Assembly: GCA_964428935.1 (NCBI GenBank) | Contig: CAYSAG010000001.1 | Span: 1-64,000 of the forward strand | Source of the DNA: JAADHY01 sp964428935 | GTDB taxonomy: Bacteria; Planctomycetota; Planctomycetia; Planctomycetales; Planctomycetaceae | Direction: 5' to 3' | Length of the DNA stretch: 64,000 nt | Part shown: in pieces, positions 8,455-18,800 of the stretch | Position numbering within the stretch: the first letter of the stretch is position 1 | How the letters are laid out: every line of letters begins with the position of its first letter | The notes under the pieces: model-generated | Told to the model about the DNA's origin: nothing | Seen by the model: only the letters and a program-made list of their open reading frames with translations | Database searches by the model: none | Translations under genes and position numbers: made by a program

Positions 8455-10179
8455 CTACGGCAGCTTCAGTCCGAGCGGGTCGTCCCGTTCGTCGTAGGGG
8501 CGAACTTCCAGGTACCACTTGGTCCATGCTTCGACGGCCTCTTGACGCCATTTTTCGACGGCCGCCGGGTCGGGAGGCTGGTCGTCCTGCCATTCGGGCG
8601 GCGGGGGTCCGAGGCCCTGCGGTCGGCGGCTGAGCGTGCACAAGGCGTTGTAAGCCTCGACCGCGACAGCGAAGTCCGGGTCTTTCAGGCCTTCAATCAG
8701 AATGCGAGCCAGCCGCACGTCTTCGCAGCGGCCCAAAGCCCACATGGCCGTGCGCCGGACTTCGACCCGCGGGTCCTTGGCCAGCTCCACCAGCAGCTCC
8801 TTCTGTCCAGTCAGTTCCTCGCGGTTGCCCAGTTGGACTTGCTGCACGAGCTGCTGCTGAGCTTCCGACACGTCGTAGTTGTCTGGGTTGGCCAGGTCGG
8901 CCAGCAGTTTGTCCAGTGGAGTGCTGACCGTCTTGCCGACAATGGCCCCGTCCCGCAACTGGGCTTGGCTGAGGTCGTCCGGCAGACCGCGCGCTCCCGA
9001 CAGCAACCCGCCGCCGAACGCCTGTGGCACAATTTGCCGGACGTGTTTGGCCGTCGACTTCGAAAGGAACAACAGGGCAAAGGCCGTGTCGGCCACCGGT
9101 CCAATCGACTGGTGCCAGCCCGTGTGCCAGCTTCCGTCTTCCTTTTGAGTTTTCAGCAGGTGGGCCGCCCCTTCGGCGTACCAGTCGTGCGAGCCGAAAT
9201 GAGTCGTGTGCGCCAGGGCTCCGACCCGTTCCATGGCGTACATGTAGTAAATGGGCTCGCCGACCGGGTTTTTCAGGTCGAAGTTCGCGCCCAGCCAAGC
9301 CAGTCCGCGCGTAATGGCTGGGTCGAGCTGTTTGGGTTTGAGCTGCGGGACGTAGTCCTCCGACTCGGCGAGCACGTCGACCGGCTGTTTTTCTTCCTCC
9401 GGCTGTTCTTCTTCGGCAGCTTCAAGCACGCCGAGGATTCCCTGCTTTTTCTTTCGTTTTCTCTGCCCGGTCCATTCCTCCCCGCCGGCAATGTACAGCC
9501 GGGCAATCAGCAGAGCACCGACGCCAGCCGCCGTGGTGCTGTGGCGCGGCTCGCGCCGAGGCCGCTCTTTTTCGCTGCCCACCGGCCAGTACGCGAACGC
9601 TCCTCCGTCCAACTGCGTTCGCATGAGCCACCGAGCCAGACCTTCCCACACGCGCAGCGGAATGTGAATTCCACACCGAGCTGCCGACCACAGGCCCAGC
9701 GCCGCGTACTGAGTAATGCTGGTGTCGCCTCCCACGTGCCGGTCGGGGTACTCCCAGTAACCCCCGTCGCCTTGCATGGACACCAAGTAGCGGGCAATGG
9801 CCTCCATTTGAGGCTTGTACTTTTCCTTGTCGTACTCCTCCAGGAGCATGCTGTCGACGCCGGCCTCGTAAATGTGGTGCTGCACCGGCTTGTACTCGCC
9901 GTCACGAACCTTCCGCAGCACTTCGCGGACTGCATTGCGAACGAACGGCGTCCGCTTCGACCCGCCGGCCACCAGGTAGGCGTAAGCTGCCAAGTCCCGC
10001 AAGGGCCCCGACAGACCGCTCGCCTGCTGCTCCAAGTAGCTCATTCCCCGGCGAATGGCCTGCTTCACTTCGCCGGACGACACCTGAGCCACCGTCCCGG
10101 CCGGAAACGTGGTCAGCACGGTCAGAGCGACCAACGCTTGCAGCCGCCAACAGGCCAACAGAGCCAACGCTCGCTTCAT
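8455..10179 (-). CDS. exported prenyltransferase/squalene-oxidase repeat protein with HEAT repeats
   Basis: This encodes 574 residues. The start gives a clear signal peptide (KRALALLAC, hydrophobic core, cleavage near VAQ). Residues of about 40-420 form alpha-toroid repeats with motifs like DGGYWEYP, DGGAFAYWP and DGSWHTGW, as in squalene-hopene cyclases. About 440-574 are HEAT-like helices (LAKDPRVEVRRTAMWALG). I see no DXDD cyclase motif, so it is probably not a true terpene cyclase. A charged Lys/Glu linker interrupts the repeats at about residues 285-320. Similar proteins are frequent in planctomycetes and uncharacterised. Confidence 0.85.
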   Translation of the reverse strand: MKRALALLACWRLQALVALTVLTTFPAGTVAQVSSGEVKQAIRRGMSYLEQQASGLSGPLRDLAAYAYLVAGGSKRTPFVRNAVREVLRKVRDGEYKPVQHHIYEAGVDSMLLEEYDKEKYKPQMEAIARYLVSMQGDGGYWEYPDRHVGGDTSITQYAALGLWSAARCGIHIPLRVWEGLARWLMRTQLDGGAFAYWPVGSEKERPRREPRHSTTAAGVGALLIARLYIAGGEEWTGQRKRKKKQGILGVLEAAEEEQPEEEKQPVDVLAESEDYVPQLKPKQLDPAITRGLAWLGANFDLKNPVGEPIYYMYAMERVGALAHTTHFGSHDWYAEGAAHLLKTQKEDGSWHTGWHQSIGPVADTAFALLFLSKSTAKHVRQIVPQAFGGGLLSGARGLPDDLSQAQLRDGAIVGKTVSTPLDKLLADLANPDNYDVSEAQQQLVQQVQLGNREELTGQKELLVELAKDPRVEVRRTAMWALGRCEDVRLARILIEGLKDPDFAVAVEAYNALCTLSRRPQGLGPPPPEWQDDQPPDPAAVEKWRQEAVEAWTKWYLEVRPYDERDDPLGLKLP

Positions 10180-10545
10180 TGCATTCGCCTCGCCCAATTC
10201 AGACCCACCGCGTCCGACAGGCGTTCGCCCTTTCTGGCCCGCGACCTGCTGACCGGAAACCAGTTTCCCCGAGGCTTCCGCCCGACCCGTTGCGTCGGCT
10301 GAACCTGGTCCCCCGCTCCCGTCTTTCAGGTCGCCCGCAACTGGCTGTCCACACACCGGCTTCGGTTCAAAAGTCTAAAGAAGAGCCTGGTAAATGGAAA
10401 GGACCGGCTCAGCCGCCCCTTCCGGGGCCTGCCCTGCCCGCGGCCCGGAGCGGCTCGGAGAAAGGAGTCGTTTCCGCAGCCATCCGGACGAAGGACCGGA
10501 CGCGTCGCGGCCAGCGGCTTGGTTTGCAGACCTTCGGCCACCGAG

Positions 10546-10577
10546 CGCAAAAAGAAAAGCCGCCCTTTCGGGCGGCC
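10546..10577 (-). terminator. Rho-independent terminator of the sigma/anti-sigma operon
   Basis: On the minus strand a perfect 7-bp stem GCCGCCC/GGGCGGC closed by a GAAA loop (10559-10576) is followed by TTTTCTTTTT. It lies about 130 bases past the anti-sigma stop codon and is among the clearest terminators in the window. Confidence 0.87.
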
Positions 10578-10708
10578 TTGCCCCCTCCTTGAGGTCGGTT
10601 CTTGGCGGTCGGCTCCGTCCCGGTCCGCCAGGGGTCGCAGGAAGCGCAACTGGTTGTTGGAGGGGGTACCGTTGCTCGGTGTTCGCCTGCTCGCGCGTCT
10701 GGGGCCCG

Positions 10709-11314
10709 CTAGTAGTCTTGGCTTCGCCACTCGTTCACGGGAACAACGGGCACGTGCGGCCGGTGCGTCGAGTTCAGTTCGTCGGGCCGCGGCCAGCGGA
10801 AGAGGGGCGTCTGTTCTTCTTCCGCTTCCAGTTTCATTCCTTCCAGTTCGACTTCCGCTGCCGGCTGCTGTTCTTCCAACCGCTCAGCGGCCGGCTCCTC
10901 TTCGGCCGAGCCGGTGTTTCGACTGACGGCCGGCGCCACCGACAGCGGCCCGGCCGGCTCCGGCTGTTCGTACTGGGTTCCGGTGTAACGCAGCGAGACG
11001 AAGGCGACCAAAAGACAAGCCGCGGCAATGGCCACCAGCGGCGTCCACTCCGACCACTCCCGTCGCCGCGGCGGCCGGACCAGCTCCAGTCGCTCTGAAA
11101 TGGCCGGCCAAAGGCTTTCGTCGTCGGCTGGAGCCGTTTCGAACGCGCGGACCGGCGCCAACCGGCGTTCCAACTCGGCCTGGTACTGCCGGCAGTCCGG
11201 ACAACCAGCCAAATGCCGCTCCAACGCCAGCCGCTCCTGGGCGGTCAGGTCGTCACCGACCGCCAAGGCGACCAGTCGTCTCGCTCGTCGGCATGTCAAC
11301 CACCAGCCAGTCAT
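10709..11314 (-). CDS. zinc-finger anti-sigma factor
   Basis: This encodes 201 residues. The N-terminal domain carries the ZAS motif (HLAGCPDC, about residues 34-41) that binds zinc and the cognate ECF sigma factor. A membrane segment follows at about residues 94-112 (PLVAIAAACLLVAFVSL), then an acidic, Pro/Glu-rich periplasmic tail. Its ATG overlaps the stop of the sigma gene in ATGA (11311-11314), indicating translational coupling. It presumably holds the sigma factor at the inner membrane until a periplasmic signal releases it. Confidence 0.9.
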   Translation of the reverse strand: MTGWWLTCRRARRLVALAVGDDLTAQERLALERHLAGCPDCRQYQAELERRLAPVRAFETAPADDESLWPAISERLELVRPPRRREWSEWTPLVAIAAACLLVAFVSLRYTGTQYEQPEPAGPLSVAPAVSRNTGSAEEEPAAERLEEQQPAAEVELEGMKLEAEEEQTPLFRWPRPDELNSTHRPHVPVVPVNEWRSQDY

Positions 11315-11988
11315 GACGCAGCACCTTCTTCTGAAACGTCTGAGCTGTCGGCCGGCGCCCCGTCGGTCGGCACGTCGACCGCCGCCAGCTCCGCGCGACC
11401 TGCCCACAGCCGCATGAACCGCATTCGAGCCTCCGCCAGCCGCCAGCGAATGGTCGCCTCCTTCCGGTTCAAAATGGCGGCGACTTCGGCCGTCGAGAAG
11501 TTTTCCAGGTCCCGCAAAATCAACACGGTTCGGTACGTTTCCGGCAGCATTTGAATGACCGCCCGCACCTCTTGTTGAATGTCGGCCGCCTGACGGGGGT
11601 CGGGCGAGGGCGGGTCGGTGTCGACGCTGTCCAACGAACACGTCACCAGGGCACGGCGACGGCGACGTTTCACTTTTCGCAGGTAGTCCAGCGTCAGGTT
11701 CACGCCGACCCGGAACAACCACGGACCGAACCGCCGCGACGTGTCGAACGACTCCAGCCGCTCGTACACCCGGAGGAACGTCTCCTGTGCCAAGTCGCGA
11801 GCCAGCTCTCGGTCCTGCACGAAACGGTAAATCACTCGAATCAACCGCCGTTCGTACCGAACCACCAGCTCGCCAAAGGCGTCTTTGTCTCCGCGGCGAG
11901 CGTGTTCGACCAGACGGGCGTCACTGAGCGAAGCCTCACAGCCCGCCAAGTCCGTTTCCTTGCTGCGCTGCTGCGACCGGGTTCCCAT
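11311..11988 (-). CDS. ECF RNA polymerase sigma factor
   Basis: This encodes 225 residues. Region 2 is clear (DKDAFGELVVRYERRL, then the -10 recognising stretch RDLAQETFLRVYERLESF, then FGPWLFRVGVNLTLDYLRK). Region 4 follows (LPETYRTVLILRDLENFSTAEVAAIL, ATIRWRLAEARMRF). I took the ATG at 11988 rather than the longer frame because residues before it have no sigma features. The anti-sigma factor overlaps its stop by 4 bases. The signal sensed cannot be read from the sequence. Confidence 0.93.
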   Translation of the reverse strand: MGTRSQQRSKETDLAGCEASLSDARLVEHARRGDKDAFGELVVRYERRLIRVIYRFVQDRELARDLAQETFLRVYERLESFDTSRRFGPWLFRVGVNLTLDYLRKVKRRRRRALVTCSLDSVDTDPPSPDPRQAADIQQEVRAVIQMLPETYRTVLILRDLENFSTAEVAAILNRKEATIRWRLAEARMRFMRLWAGRAELAAVDVPTDGAPADSSDVSEEGAAS

Positions 11989-12528
11989 GGCTCCGTCTTC
12001 CGCTTGGACGGGTAACTGCTTTCGACCCAACAAACTTACGCCGCCGCCGAGACCAGCGTTGGAGGATTTTACGCGGGGCCACAAGCCGGGGCCAACAAGG
12101 GCGCGTCGGCCCGACTGCGAGCCGGGCTCCCGCGGGGAGCCCGTCGGCTCCTCGAGGACCCGCCGCAGTCGGTCTGGTCACAGGAGCGGGAATGTGGTAA
12201 CAGTTCGCGGGGTTGGAGCGGTCCGGCCGGCAGTTTGGACCGTCGCCAGCGGGCGCCGACCGTCGCGGGAAGACGACGTCGTCGGCGCACGGGCGAGGGC
12301 GACGAAGCCACCCGCCGGCCGTCGCGGACCGAACCTCCGGCCACGGACCGTTCGACGTGCTCGGTCGCTTTTTCGCGAGCAAACGACGACGTGGACGGTG
12401 TTTTCGGCGTCGGTGCGGGTGTTTCAGACGCGGGACTGGTTGGAACGTTTCGACTCGGCGTCCCGGCCGCTCGAAGGTGGGGCTGTCGGTCGACGCAAGG
12501 ACGACGCAAAGGCAAGGAGGTCGCACAC
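11989..12528. other. 540-base divergent intergenic region
   Basis: This lies between the sigma factor and ddl, which are transcribed away from each other. It must hold both promoters, but I see no convincing -10/-35 pair. Long open frames cross it in several phases with Arg-rich, non-protein-like translations typical of GC-rich non-coding DNA. Confidence 0.5.
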
Positions 12529-13485
12529 GTGCCAGGGCCGGTTTGGGGACAACTGAGCGTGGTCGTTTTGGCCGGCGGACCGTCGGCCGAAAGGGAAATC
12601 AGTTTGCAGAGCGGCCGGGCAGTGGTCGCAGCGCTTCGTCAACGTGGCCACCAAGTCAGGTTGGTCGACCCGCTCCAGACGGACCTGCAAACCTACCCGT
12701 GGAAGAACGTCGACGCCGTGTTCGTGGCTTTGCACGGAGCGTTCGGGGAGGACGGGCAGGTCCAGCGACTGCTGCAAGAATTGGGCGTGCCGTTTACCGG
12801 CAGCGACGCCGACGCTTCAGCCGTCGCGTTCAGCAAGTCGGCGGCCAAGGAGCGGTTTGCCCAACACGACGTGCCGACGCCTCCGTACGCACTGGTGCAC
12901 CGTTCGGACGAGCCGGACCGACTTCGTCGGACCGCCCAGGCTCTGGGCTTCCCGCTGGTCGTTAAGCCAGACCAGCAGGGCTCCAGCTTGGGCGTTTCCT
13001 GGGTCGACTCGCCCGACCAGCTTGCGGCAGCCCTGGACGAGTGCTTCCAGTACGACGCCTTCGCCGTGTTGGAACGAGCCGTGGTCGGCCAGGAGTGGAC
13101 CGTCGCCCTGCTGGACGAAACCGCCTTCCCGCCCATTCGCATTGTCCCGGCCGCCGGCTTTTTCGACTTCCGGTCCAAGTACGAGGACGAAAAGACCCGG
13201 TACTTGTTTCCCACGCCGGAGCAGGTCGTGCTGGCTCGAACCCTGGTCGAGACCGCTCGGGCGGCTTGCCGAGCGGTCGGCGTGAGCGGCTTGGCTCGCG
13301 TCGACCTGCGAGTCGACCAGCGCGGACAGCCGTGGGTCCTGGAAATCAACACCGTCCCGGGCTTGACCGACCACAGTCTGGTGCCGAAGGCCGCCGCGCG
13401 GGCCGGCCTGTCGCTGGGGGAGCTGTGTGAAGAGGCTTTGGTGCGGTGCCTGGAACGGCAGGAGGCTCGACGACGCAGCGCTTAA
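12529..13485 (+). CDS. ddl: D-alanine--D-alanine ligase
   Basis: This encodes 318 residues; Ddl joins two D-alanines for peptidoglycan. The start is the GTG at 12529, chosen because AAGGAGG (12514-12520) sits 8 bases upstream and the family N-terminus (VVVLAGGPSAEREISL) follows at once. ATP-grasp features are in order: LHGAFGEDGQVQ, LPFTGSD-like VPFTGSDADAS, the Lys of PLVVKPDQQGSSLG, and the Mg-binding end LEINTVPGLTDHS. Peptidoglycan synthesis genes fit current knowledge that planctomycetes have a wall. Confidence 0.95.
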   Translation: MPGPVWGQLSVVVLAGGPSAEREISLQSGRAVVAALRQRGHQVRLVDPLQTDLQTYPWKNVDAVFVALHGAFGEDGQVQRLLQELGVPFTGSDADASAVAFSKSAAKERFAQHDVPTPPYALVHRSDEPDRLRRTAQALGFPLVVKPDQQGSSLGVSWVDSPDQLAAALDECFQYDAFAVLERAVVGQEWTVALLDETAFPPIRIVPAAGFFDFRSKYEDEKTRYLFPTPEQVVLARTLVETARAACRAVGVSGLARVDLRVDQRGQPWVLEINTVPGLTDHSLVPKAAARAGLSLGELCEEALVRCLERQEARRRSA

Positions 13486-13561
13486 GCCCACGCGTCCCTG
13501 CCCCTTCGGCAGCTCCACCCGACCGTCGGCCAAGCGCCTCACTCGCCGCACCACGCACCCG

Positions 13562-14386
13562 CTAACTGCTGGCACTGCGGTAGCTTTGCAGCGACCAGTA
13601 GAAAATGGCCCGGGAAAGAAGCAGCCCCAGCCCCGCTGCAAACGCTCCGAACACGGTCAACCAGGAAGGCTGCAACGCCTTTTGCAGCAAGACCCTCGCA
13701 GGCACCGTCACCACCAGCAGAATGGGAAACACGTACGTGAAGCAAAACCGCAGAAGCTCTCCTACCGGCGAGCCGCTGTAAATGCTGCGCGGGTAGCGAG
13801 CGAACACCGTAATGTAAAACCAAAAGTCGTAAAGCCCCTGGTGCCGCCCAAACCAAACGGCCGTGCTCGCCAAAGCCAACATGAGACTGTAAAAGAAGGC
13901 CACACCAACCAGCACACAGAAAAGGTACATCAGGACCGACACCAAACTGAGCTGCGTTTTCAGTCGGACCAGCGAGTAGGTCAGCAGAGACAGCGCCAGC
14001 AGCACCTGGTTGAGCATGGCCAGGTCCATTTTCTCGAACGAAATGAGGAACTGTGTGTCGATTGGCTTCAGCAAGGCGAAGTCCAGGTTTCCGGTCCGAA
14101 TGAGCTCGCTGAAGTTCGCGCAGTTCGGCATGAAAAAAGTCTCGACCAGCGCGTTGATGAGCATGGCCGTGGCCATGAACGCGAAGTACTCTTCGCGTCT
14201 CCACCCACTGATGGACCGCACGTTGCTGTAAATGATGAGGAAGAGTGTCAGCTGCGCAGCAAACCAGAACGCTCGCGTCAGAACGGTAATGACGAAATTG
14301 CTGCGGAACATCATCTCCCGGATCAACGCGTTCCGGAAGAACGTCAACCAGACGCGCCCGTAGTTCGGTCCGGACGGGTCTCGCAT
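13562..14386 (-). CDS. ABC-2 family transporter permease
   Basis: This encodes 274 residues with about six hydrophobic segments (for example [20 protein letters not shown] near residue 33 and [20 protein letters not shown] near 215). It resembles the ABC-2 permease family of COG3694 (Pfam ABC2_membrane_6), usually encoded with a second permease and an ATPase; neither is adjacent here. The start lies 5 bases after the purM stop, so the two share a transcript. The substrate is unknown. Confidence 0.8.
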   Translation of the reverse strand: MRDPSGPNYGRVWLTFFRNALIREMMFRSNFVITVLTRAFWFAAQLTLFLIIYSNVRSISGWRREEYFAFMATAMLINALVETFFMPNCANFSELIRTGNLDFALLKPIDTQFLISFEKMDLAMLNQVLLALSLLTYSLVRLKTQLSLVSVLMYLFCVLVGVAFFYSLMLALASTAVWFGRHQGLYDFWFYITVFARYPRSIYSGSPVGELLRFCFTYVFPILLVVTVPARVLLQKALQPSWLTVFGAFAAGLGLLLSRAIFYWSLQSYRSASS

Positions 14387-14391
14387 GGCTG

Positions 14392-15462
14392 CTAGCCGAT
14401 CTGAACGCCTCGTTCGCCTTCCACGACCTCTCCAATGACCCACGACGGCACACGCAGCTCGGCCAACCGCCGCCGCACGCTGTCGACGTAGAAAGGGTTC
14501 AAAATCATGACGTAACCGATTCCCATGTTGAAGACGCGGAACATTTCGGCGTCGCTGATTCGTCCCAGCTGCTGCAGCCAGGTGAAGCACGGAGGAACCG
14601 GCCAGGTTTTCCGGTCAATGACCACGCGACGGTCGGCCGGAAGAACCCGCTCAATGTTCTCGCTCAACCCGCCGCCGGTAATGTGAGCCATTCCGCGAAC
14701 GACCGTCTTCACGCGGTAGTGCTCCAGCACCTCCGTCACGCAACGGGCGTAAATCCGAGTCGGCTCCAACAAGCATTCCCCCACCGTCTGTTCCAACTCC
14801 GGCACGTAGCTGTCGACTTTCAAACCGGCCAGCTGGAACACGACTTTCCGAATCAGGCTGTAGCCGTTCGAGTGGAAACCGCTCGAAGCCAGCCCGAGCA
14901 CGACGTCGCCCGGACGAATGCCGCGCCCGTCCACCAGCTTCTTTCGCTCCACGACTCCCACACAGAAGCCGGCCATGTCGAAGTCGCCGGGAGCGTACAG
15001 GTCGGGCATGACGGCCGTCTCGCCGCCCAACAAAGCCGCTCCCGCCTGCACACATCCGTCCGACACCCCCCGAACCAGCTCGACCACCAGCTCCGGGTCG
15101 TCTCGACCCATGGCCAAGTAGTCCAGGAAAAAGAGCGGCTCGGCCGCCAGGCACAGACAGTCGTTGACACACATGGCCACCAGGTCGATGCCGACCGTGT
15201 CGAACTTCTGCGCCAGCACGGCCACCTTCAGCTTTGTGCCGACCCCGTCGGTGCCCGAGACCAGAACCGGGTCGCGGTAGTTCCGGGCGAAAAGGCGGCT
15301 GTTGTAGTCCAGACGGAACAGTCCAGCGAAGCCGCCGGGCAAGTCAATGACGCGCGGCGTGTGCGTTCGCCGCATCAACCGAGGCAACCGCCGCATGGCC
15401 TGCTGGTACAGGTCCAGGTCGACCCCAGCCGACTTGTACGTGACCTCTTCCATGCCGCTCAT
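14392..15462 (-). CDS. purM: phosphoribosylformylglycinamidine cyclo-ligase
   Basis: This encodes 356 residues. PurM closes the imidazole ring of AIR in purine synthesis using ATP. Visible family motifs are YKSAGVDLD at the start, [31 protein letters not shown], and [14 protein letters not shown], with the [13 protein letters not shown] region before the C-terminal domain. A second ATG three codons in is equally possible as start. It is cotranscribed with the ABC-2 permease, with no obvious functional link. Confidence 0.95.
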   Translation of the reverse strand: MSGMEEVTYKSAGVDLDLYQQAMRRLPRLMRRTHTPRVIDLPGGFAGLFRLDYNSRLFARNYRDPVLVSGTDGVGTKLKVAVLAQKFDTVGIDLVAMCVNDCLCLAAEPLFFLDYLAMGRDDPELVVELVRGVSDGCVQAGAALLGGETAVMPDLYAPGDFDMAGFCVGVVERKKLVDGRGIRPGDVVLGLASSGFHSNGYSLIRKVVFQLAGLKVDSYVPELEQTVGECLLEPTRIYARCVTEVLEHYRVKTVVRGMAHITGGGLSENIERVLPADRRVVIDRKTWPVPPCFTWLQQLGRISDAEMFRVFNMGIGYVMILNPFYVDSVRRRLAELRVPSWVIGEVVEGERGVQIG

Positions 15463-15897
15463 CTTAGTTGCCGGCGAGTTTCAAACCAACTGCGTCGGCT
15501 ACCGGACGCGGGCTCGCCGAGGACTTCACGCCGCCAGCCGCCAGCCGGGTCCAGACCGGTGGGCGGGCTGGTGCGGTGGGCTAGAGCTCGAGGTTGCGCG
15601 GACGTGCCGTCTCGGCAAGAAAGGCGGTCTGGGCAACTGGCTGCGGGCGGGTGGGGTGCCACGGCGTGTGCCGGCGGTGGAAGGGTCGACCGTGGGTAAA
15701 GCTGGGCGCTTTGGTGAACCCTTGCGGCTTTTTCTGAATGAACTGAGAAGTCCAGATCAAACGGCTGTGTTGCGTTTCCGGGGCGGAAAACGGATTCGCC
15801 GAGCTGGCCGGGTCGTCCGATCTAATGGGTTGAACTAGAGGTACCGATTGTTCGGTTTCTCAGAAATTTGCCGCCTTTTTGCACGGGAGACTTGGCT
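15463..15897. other. 435-base divergent intergenic region
   Basis: This separates purM from the divergent calcium-binding repeat protein gene and must contain both promoters. It is richer in A+T near 15725-15870 than its surroundings, and two of the few chromosomal GATC sites (near 15755 and 15818) fall here. No gene or clear promoter motif is seen. Confidence 0.5.
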
Positions 15898-18800
15898 GTG
15901 AGGCTTTCGGACTGGTTGCAGGGACTGCGAAGAAACCGACGCTCCAAGCCACGTGCTCGCCGCCCGCAAGCTTCCCGCCCGCCCGCCGAGTTGTTGGAGG
16001 ACCGCACGCTGCTCAGCGTGACCAGCACGTTCTTGCAGCCGGCGGGTGAGCTGTCGATTGTGGCGGACGGCGGCGAGTCGATTGCCGTGGGCTCGACGGC
16101 CGGAGCCACTCCGTTGGTGCAGGTGCTGGTCGACGGAGTCGTGGACTCGTCTCTGCCCGACATTCCAGCCGCCTCCGTGCAGACCATTCTGGTTCGCGGC
16201 GGTGAGTTGGCGAACGTCATTGACCTGAGCGGCGTTCACAGCTCGGTCTTCACGGGGCTGACGCGGATTGAGGTTTACGCGGGCAACGGCGACGACCAGA
16301 TTCTGGGCACGGACGACCCGGCGCTGGTCGACCAATTGGACGCCGGACACGGGGACGACACGGTTTGGGCGTTTCAAGGCGACGACGTGGTGGACGGCGG
16401 GGACGGCAACGACCTGCTCGACGCCGGCGCCGGCGCCGACAGCGTCTTTGGCAACGACGGCAACGACACCCTGCTCGGCTCGACCGGCAACGACACGCTC
16501 GACGGTGGCGACGGAAACGACTCCCTCAGCGGCCTGGACGGCACCGACTCGCTGCTCGGCGGTGACGGCGACGACACCCTCTTCGGCGGCGCTGGCGACG
16601 ACACCCTCGGTGCCGGTGCGGGCAACGACCAGTTGGTCGGTGAAGACGGCAGCGACCTGCTGGCCGGCGACATTGGCGACGACTCGCTGTTCGGCGACAG
16701 CGACGACACCACCGTGGCCGGCGACGGCTCCGACACCTTGCTGGGCAACAGCGGGAACGACCAGTTGTTCGGTGGCGGCGGCTCCGACTACCTGAACGGC
16801 GGCTCCGGAAACGACTCGCTGACCACCGGCACCGATTCCGGCGGCGTGGTCGCGCAGTCCCGCCTGTTCGTCGTCGCGGCCGACGGCTCGAACACCATTG
16901 TCGAGATTGACCCGGTGACGGGAGCCCACCTCAACAGCTTCGCCGCTCCGGAACCGGTCAGTGCCGGCCCGGACGGCCTGGCCTTCGACGGAACCACCCT
17001 GTACTTCCTCAACGGTTTCGGCACGGACACGCTGTACGAACTCGACCCCGCCACCGGCTCGGTCCTCGACTCGACCCCCATTACCACCGGCTCGGGCAAC
17101 TACAGCGGTTTGGCCGTGCTGAACGGCCTGGTCTACATCGAAGACTTTGCCAACAACGACATTCTGGTCTTCGACCCGACCACCAATTCGGTGGTCAACG
17201 TGCTGGACATCGACGGCGTGAACCCGGGTGTGACGCTGAGCGGCGAGCTGGCAGGAATCACCGACCCGGACCGGCTGATTGCCACGCGAGCCTCGGGGTT
17301 GGAGGTGTTCGAAATCGACCCGACCACCGGCCAAGTCGTCAGCAGTTTCGCTCCCAGCACCGCCAACGCTGGTCGCTACATTGGCGTGGCCGTGCTGGAC
17401 GGCGAGATTTACCTGAGCTCGGCCACGTCGACCAGCGTCGACGTCTTCTCGCGCAGCGGTCAGTTTCAGCGGTCGGTGACGGTGGGCGTGGGCAGCAGCG
17501 CGTTGGGTGGCGACGACGTTCCCAGCGTCGTGCCGGTGACTGCGTCCACGCCGACGGGCGGCTCGTCGGTCTTGCCCGGTGTGGTGCTGGAGTCGGAACC
17601 GAACAACTCCATTGTCACCTCGCAAAACTTGGACAACGAGCCGTGGAGCCTGTCGAACAACTTCGACATTGGCGACACGCTGACGAACACCTCCACGACC
17701 ATTCCACACATTACAGTCTTTGGAACGGGTGACGGCAGCTTCGACTACTACTCGTTCACGGTCTCGCAGGCGGGAGCTCGCGGCATTTTCGACATTGACG
17801 CGGGCGAGAGCTTGACGGACCCGAGCGGCTCGCTGGACGCCGAGCTGTTCCTCTTCGACTGGTCCGGCAACCTGTTGGCTCAGAACGACGACGCTCCGAC
17901 CAGCTACGGCGGCGGGGGCAGCGAGAGCATTGCCGACCCGTACTTGGAATACACCTTCTCGGCTCCGGGCTTGTACGTGCTGGCTGTGGCCGAGTTTCCC
18001 TCCTCGGGCAGCTTTGGTGGCGTCAGCGGCAACGTGCCAGACACGGGCGACACTTACACGCTGCACATTTCAGTGGAAGGGCACTCGGTCGAGGGCGGCG
18101 AGACTGGACCGACCGAAACCCTCCCAGACACGCTCCTGGGCGGTGACGGCGACGACTGGCTCCAGGCCGGACCGACCGACGACCTGCTCAACGGGGGCGC
18201 CGGCAACGACTCGCTGGACGCCGGCGCTGGAGCCGACACGCTGTACGGCGACACCGGCGCCGACAGTCTGTCCGGCGGCGACGGCGACGACTGGCTCTAC
18301 GGTCACGGCGGTTCCGACACTTTGGATGGCGGCAGCGGCGACGACCGACTCTACGGAGGCTCCTCCGGCCGCGACTCGCTGTTGGGCGGCGGCGGCAGTG
18401 ACGTGCTGGTCGGAAGCCCGAACGACGACACGCTCGACGGCGGCGCCGGCAACGACAGCCTGTTCGGCAGCGCCGGCGCAGACCGGTTGCTGGGCGGCGA
18501 GGGCGACGACTGGCTGAAAGGGCAGGGCGGAAGCCACGACACGCTGGACGGCGGCGAGGGACTGGACACACTGGTCTGGAACGTCGGCGCCGGCAGCGAC
18601 CGACTGGTGAACAGCGGCGGACGCGACCTGGTCGAAATTCGCGGCACGAACGGAGTCGACACGCTGGTCGTCGGCCAAAGCGGCTCGGCGCTAACCGTCA
18701 GCGACGGAACGGGAACGGCCCGGCTGCAAGGAGCCTTCGGCTCGGTGTGGGTGGCCGCCGGAGCGGGCGACGACGTGGTGGCCGTGACGGACCTGGACGC

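Noticed and set aside
15835..18066. 743-codon open frame antisense to the RTX-like protein gene (and similar ones to 19830)
   Set aside because: It mirrors the Gly/Asp repeat codons of the sense gene and gives a monotonous Val/Ala/Arg/Gln translation without family features or a ribosome-binding site.
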